Source: Argentina anserina
Lineage: Eukaryota > Streptophyta > Magnoliopsida > Rosales > Rosaceae
Reading direction: 5' to 3'
Length of the DNA: 64,000 nucleotides
NCBI RefSeq assembly: GCF_933775445.1
Contig: NC_065872.1
Location: forward strand, 15,686,001 to 15,750,000
In this document: positions 60,545 through 64,000 of the stretch, in pieces
Numbering within the stretch: the stretch's first letter is position 1
Layout of the letters: the number at the start of each line of letters is the position of its first letter
The notes under the pieces: model-generated
Told to the model about the DNA's origin: nothing
What the model saw: the letters and a program-made list of their open reading frames with translations, nothing else
Database searches by the model: none
Translations under genes and position numbers: made by a program

Positions 60545-61389
60545 CTAATATATAGCAGAGCATCAATAATCATACATTTATCCCACTTGTATCAATTCTG
60601 CATATCTCAAAACAGAAACGTGATTCTTACCGTAATCCCAGCTGAACTTAAATTAGTAGCCTCCTCTTCTCCTCTAAATGTAAATTCTAAGCTCCAAACC
60701 GTTCTGAACTTCTCCAAAATCAACAATCCAACTCCTCACCCAATCATCCAGAAATCAAAGAGTTGAACTAATACTCCATTCAACACATACAAAAGCTCCA
60801 AAATGAAGAGGGAATACGAGATTACCTTGCAGGAAAGATCTTGTGAACCCTAGCCACCGTGAGCGGCGGAGGTGCAGCAGTGATGCCTAAAATTGAAGGC
60901 GCTTGGTAGGATTTCTGCTAAAGAGAAGGCTATGCCTTCGATTTGGTGTTTGGTGGATCGTCGCTGAAAGTAACAGATCAAAGAGCCCATGACTTGAAGC
61001 TTCGTTGGTGCTGCTGACTCGGTTTTCTATCCTTAGTCGATGCTCAGGTTCTTGGCTTCTGCTCCTCTTCATCTCAAGGGTTGTGCAACGACGATGGGGT
61101 TTTGAGAGGTCACCGGAAAGTTGGGACGATGGCTGGTTATGGCGGAGGTGAAAGGTGGTGGTGGCGTGCGACTTCGATTTCGGCTCTTCCTCCGATCTCC
61201 CCAGTTTGAGTTGCGTGTTGGATACACGAGCTGGGTTCAAGAGAGAATGGAGGTAGATAGACTGATGGTGGAGCGTTGCTGAGAGGAGGCTAGAGGGCGG
61301 TGCTGCGTCTCGGTCAGGAGGTGCAATGAGAGGAAAGAGAACTTTGTTCTGTGTTATCGAGGAAGAAGAAGAAGAACAAAATAAAGACT
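60545..61389 (-). other. Upstream exons or leader of the OASTL-like fragment
   Basis: Minus-strand gene-like features: donor-like CAAG-GTAATC near 60825, donor-like ACG-GTAAGA near 60630, and a GC-rich leader at 60850-61320. A 117-residue minus-strand frame (61240-60887) shows no domain. It may be the promoter and first exons of the captured or chimeric transcript. Confidence 0.4.
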
Positions 61390-61695
61390 GTGTTTGGTAC
61401 TTATTAAAAAAAGATAAATAAAGTTGCAGACTGTTTGGTAAACTGGTTTATATAAGTACCTGTTAGTGACAAAAGTAATGGCAAAGTATTTGGTAAACTC
61501 AAACTAGCTTATACTTTTAATTTGTCAAATGACCAATTTAGACATGTAAGATAATTTTTTAGTTAATTTTAGTTTAAAACAATGCCTAAAAATATATGAC
61601 ATATTAATATTGGATAGTTTTAAAATTATCTTAAACTAATATACTCTGATATTGATAATTTGGTTTTAATTAGGATCATGTCAATACATAAATGC

Positions 61696-63035
61696 TCAAT
61701 CACGTGCATCCATCAAACTTTGAGCAATCTTGTCTCTTAATATATCAATTTCTTGTGCGCCATGATGATTTTGTTCTTCATCATCATCATCATCTTCCTC
61801 ATCTCCACCACCTTCCCTTTCTTCGCCTCGAACAAAATGTCTATCACGATGTGCATATCTTCATATATAATTATGAAGTGTCATAGTAGCGATGACAATC
61901 TTCACTTGTTTCTCGAATGAATATCCTTGCATGTCTTTTAAAATCTTCCTTTTTTTTCCAAACTCCAAATGAGCATTCTATAACTCCTCTAAGTGAAGAG
62001 TGTGCTTGGTTAAATAGTTCTCTTTTATTTCTTGGTTCTCGGCCATGATATTGTTGGAAGTGTTGTGGTGTCCCTTTATGAGGTCCCAAATACCCTGACA
62101 GAGTGGGATATCCTGAATCCACAACATAATATTTTCCTACAAAATTATCATGTAATAAAATTTGTGAAAATGTCATTTGAAGCATGAATTGAAATGAAAT
62201 TTTTTACTAAAATTAAATATATTACCTGGTGGAGAATGAGGAAAGCTCATATTATGATTTCAAAGAACCGATTGTAATACTCTTGTATTATGAGCTGATC
62301 CTTCCCAACCCGCACATACAAAGATAAGTTGCATATCAAAATTGCATATCGCCATAACATTTTGTGATGGAAATCCTTTCCTATTAATGTATGGAGTTTT
62401 TTCGTCATCACAAATTGAAGCAGGAATATGCACTCCATCAATAGCCCCAATGCAATCCTGTGAATAATGTTGTTATTTGAAAATTACTATAGATAATTAT
62501 ATTGTCTAATATTTGTAAGCAAACAATAAAATTACCTTAAGATAATATCTTCTATCCCTTATTATCTCCGGTGCAACACCATTGAACTCAGGATCCTCTG
62601 GCTTAATTATTTTTTTACTTAGCTCACACACTAGATCCATTGCTTCACTAATATATCTACACACGGTTCACTGGAATGCTGAAATTGTTCTCCTACCGAT
62701 ATAATTCCACATCTTTGTCCTAACAAATACAATAACATTCCCGCGACTTCCATATAACTAGTTCTATTTGAACCTAACAACTCCTTGTTAATAACTTCTA
62801 GATCAGTACATAAGCGATAAAATACGTCCTTTTGCATTCTAAAAGCATTATAACACCGGGTTTCATTCCCACATAAAACTTCCATCATCCACCTATAACC
62901 TGTTTGTTCAGATGTCATACAAGGAGTTCTGTGGACATACTTCTCATAATAATATTGAATCAGTAGAGCATTAAGTTGCACAGCTCGCAAGAATGTCTAT
63001 TCGTCAACTTCATCATCATGACCTGGATTGTTCAT
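61696..63035 (-). pseudogene. Harbinger transposase (HARBI1-like, DDE_Tnp_4)
   Basis: Start ATG at 63035. The N-terminal part has CYNAFRMQKDVFYRLC and LLYLLGQRCG...EQFQHSSE. An intron (about 62535-62462) precedes CIGAIDGVHIPAS (first D). A second intron (about 62224-62135) precedes KYYVVDSGYP (second D), and VIECSFGVWK supplies the E. Lesions: a stop near 62997, a one-base deletion near 62668, a TGA near 62257 and a shift near 61950. After that the acidic C-terminus (GDEEDDDDDEEQN) runs to the stop at 61696. The family cuts and pastes at TTA/TAA sites. Confidence 0.88.
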
Positions 63036-63296
63036 AATTCAATGACAAAATCTGCAAATTTCAAGGGCTAAACATGTAAATCATATAAATGAAAACTATT
63101 CATATAATGTAATGATCAACAATTTAATAGAGACACAAATATAACAAAACTCAAATGCATATATATATAAAGGGTGTCAACATGATGAAAAATAGAAGAT
63201 AAAACATAGTTTCATGGTCTTGAGTAACATTCCAACTTGAGGTAAGATATGAAAATACGAAACTAATAATTTCTCATAAATAGCATAAGATCATTT

Positions 63297-64000
63297 CTCG
63301 GTCATCTCAAAGTTCAACCATTCTAACTTCATGTTAGGATCATCCATAGTGCAATACATCTCTCTCTTCTCTGGACTCAAAAACAGTCGAGTAGCAAAGA
63401 ACCACAACCTAGTGCCTGCTCAGCTCCAGGCAATGTAGTGACATCTTTCATCACTTCAGCAATACTAGTGCGAGCAGTATGCACCGTTGAAGATGCAGTA
63501 CTTCTACTTTCAATTGCCGAATACATTCTGCCAATTTCTTTGGCCAACTGAGCAACACCCCCACCCTTCTCCTTCTTTGCACGAAGTTTTTCCTTATCTT
63601 TCAAAGCTCTCTCACTTCTTTTCCTCTTAGGCAAAGTGTTGGTGGATACATCTCTCTCTTCAGAGTCACCACTACCTTCATGGTAGTTATCATTATCACC
63701 TTCCTCTGGACTATCTGGGATATGAAGTGTAGAAGATGGTGCCCATGCATGCTTTCCAGTGGCTATAGTACCTAAGAACAGCTAATCCAACTTGGCTTCA
63801 AACTCGGGTGATATTCCTTTTTTTCTAAACATTGCATATTCCTTTGTTTTCTGCATAAAAACAGTAACATTTATCATAAGATGTATGGAAAACAGCCCAT
63901 TGTATATATATTTATCAATAAATAAATTGAAAGAAACTGATTCGCGTACCCCAATATGTTCACGCCAAAACTCCTCATCTGCATCAATGGTGTTGAGTAC
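63297..64000 (-). pseudogene. Harbinger Myb/SANT-like accessory protein (partial)
   Basis: The exon at 63950-64000 ends DEEFWREHIG. An intron follows (about 63949-63855), then KTKEYAMFRKKGISPEFEAKLD, a basic stretch (LPKRKRSERALKDKEKLRAKK) and a conserved end. The last part (REMYCTMDDPNMKLEWLNFE, stop near 63297) is read in another frame after a one-base loss near 63378. A TAG at 63784-63782 also interrupts it. This resembles the plant Myb_DNA-bind_3 proteins that pair with Harbinger transposases; the DNA-binding domain itself lies beyond the window. Confidence 0.75.

Larger units (their letters stand above)
61390..64000 (-). mobile_element. PIF/Harbinger transposon (right end outside window)
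   Basis: Contains the two genes typical of the superfamily, a DDE transposase and a Myb-like protein, both on the minus strand. The left terminal region 61390-61660 recurs in reverse at 40987-41255. Both genes are broken. Exact terminal repeats and the TTA duplication were not resolved. Confidence 0.85.

Overview
This window is nuclear DNA of a flowering plant, most likely a eudicot. The evidence is AT-rich intergenic DNA, GT..AG introns, several plant retrotransposon lineages, and plant-specific gene families (DnaJ with DUF3444, CHR24-type SNF2, CorA-like and O-acetylserine (thiol)lyase fragments). It is a transposon-dense region with one clearly intact host gene. I found no prokaryotic features, CRISPR array, rRNA or functional tRNA gene.

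Region by region: (1) 1-10672 is a minus-strand Ty3/gypsy element of Athila/Tat type. Its LTRs differ at 23 of 995 aligned bases, and gag-pol carries several stops and frameshifts. (2) 10673-20890 holds three non-autonomous hAT elements with 8-bp target duplications (11464-12276, 17079-17593, 20100-20651), a rearranged Ty1/copia element with 130-bp LTRs (12435-16543), and a small two-helix membrane protein ORF (18436-18798). (3) 20895-21545 is the 5' end of a CHR24-like SNF2 remodeller gene, broken, followed by a degenerate chromovirus-type gypsy element (to about 26010) that carries a precise hAT insertion. (4) 26011-33072 holds LTR remnants, a hAT element, an LTR-like region and a LINE split by two nested hAT elements. 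(5) 33073-39411 is an LTR-flanked element with no recognisable proteins. (6) 40987-48032 has a Harbinger-like terminus, the intact DnaJ-DUF3444 gene (CDS 42196-44625) and the 3' exons of a CHR24-like gene (46191-48032). (7) 49570-50205 is a CorA-like gene fragment abutting a second copia copy (to 54809), which is interrupted by a solo LTR and ends at a CACTA-type terminus. (8) 55731-59379 is a long-inverted-repeat (MULE-like) element containing a deleted copia element and a hAT. (9) 59598-61300 carries minus-strand exon remnants resembling O-acetylserine (thiol)lyase. (10) 61390 to the end is a PIF/Harbinger transposon with degenerate transposase and Myb-like genes.

Host gene content is therefore the DnaJ gene, possibly the small membrane protein, and fragments of three other genes. 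The most informative part is the layered insertion history. Several insertions can be dated relative to each other because the interrupted reading frame resumes exactly across an 8-bp or 5-bp target duplication. I did not find a new multi-gene system. The strongest leads are the CHR24 locus split by about 25 kb, the copia element with an inverted integrase block, the captured exon fragments, and tRNA-like modules recurring inside hAT-type elements.
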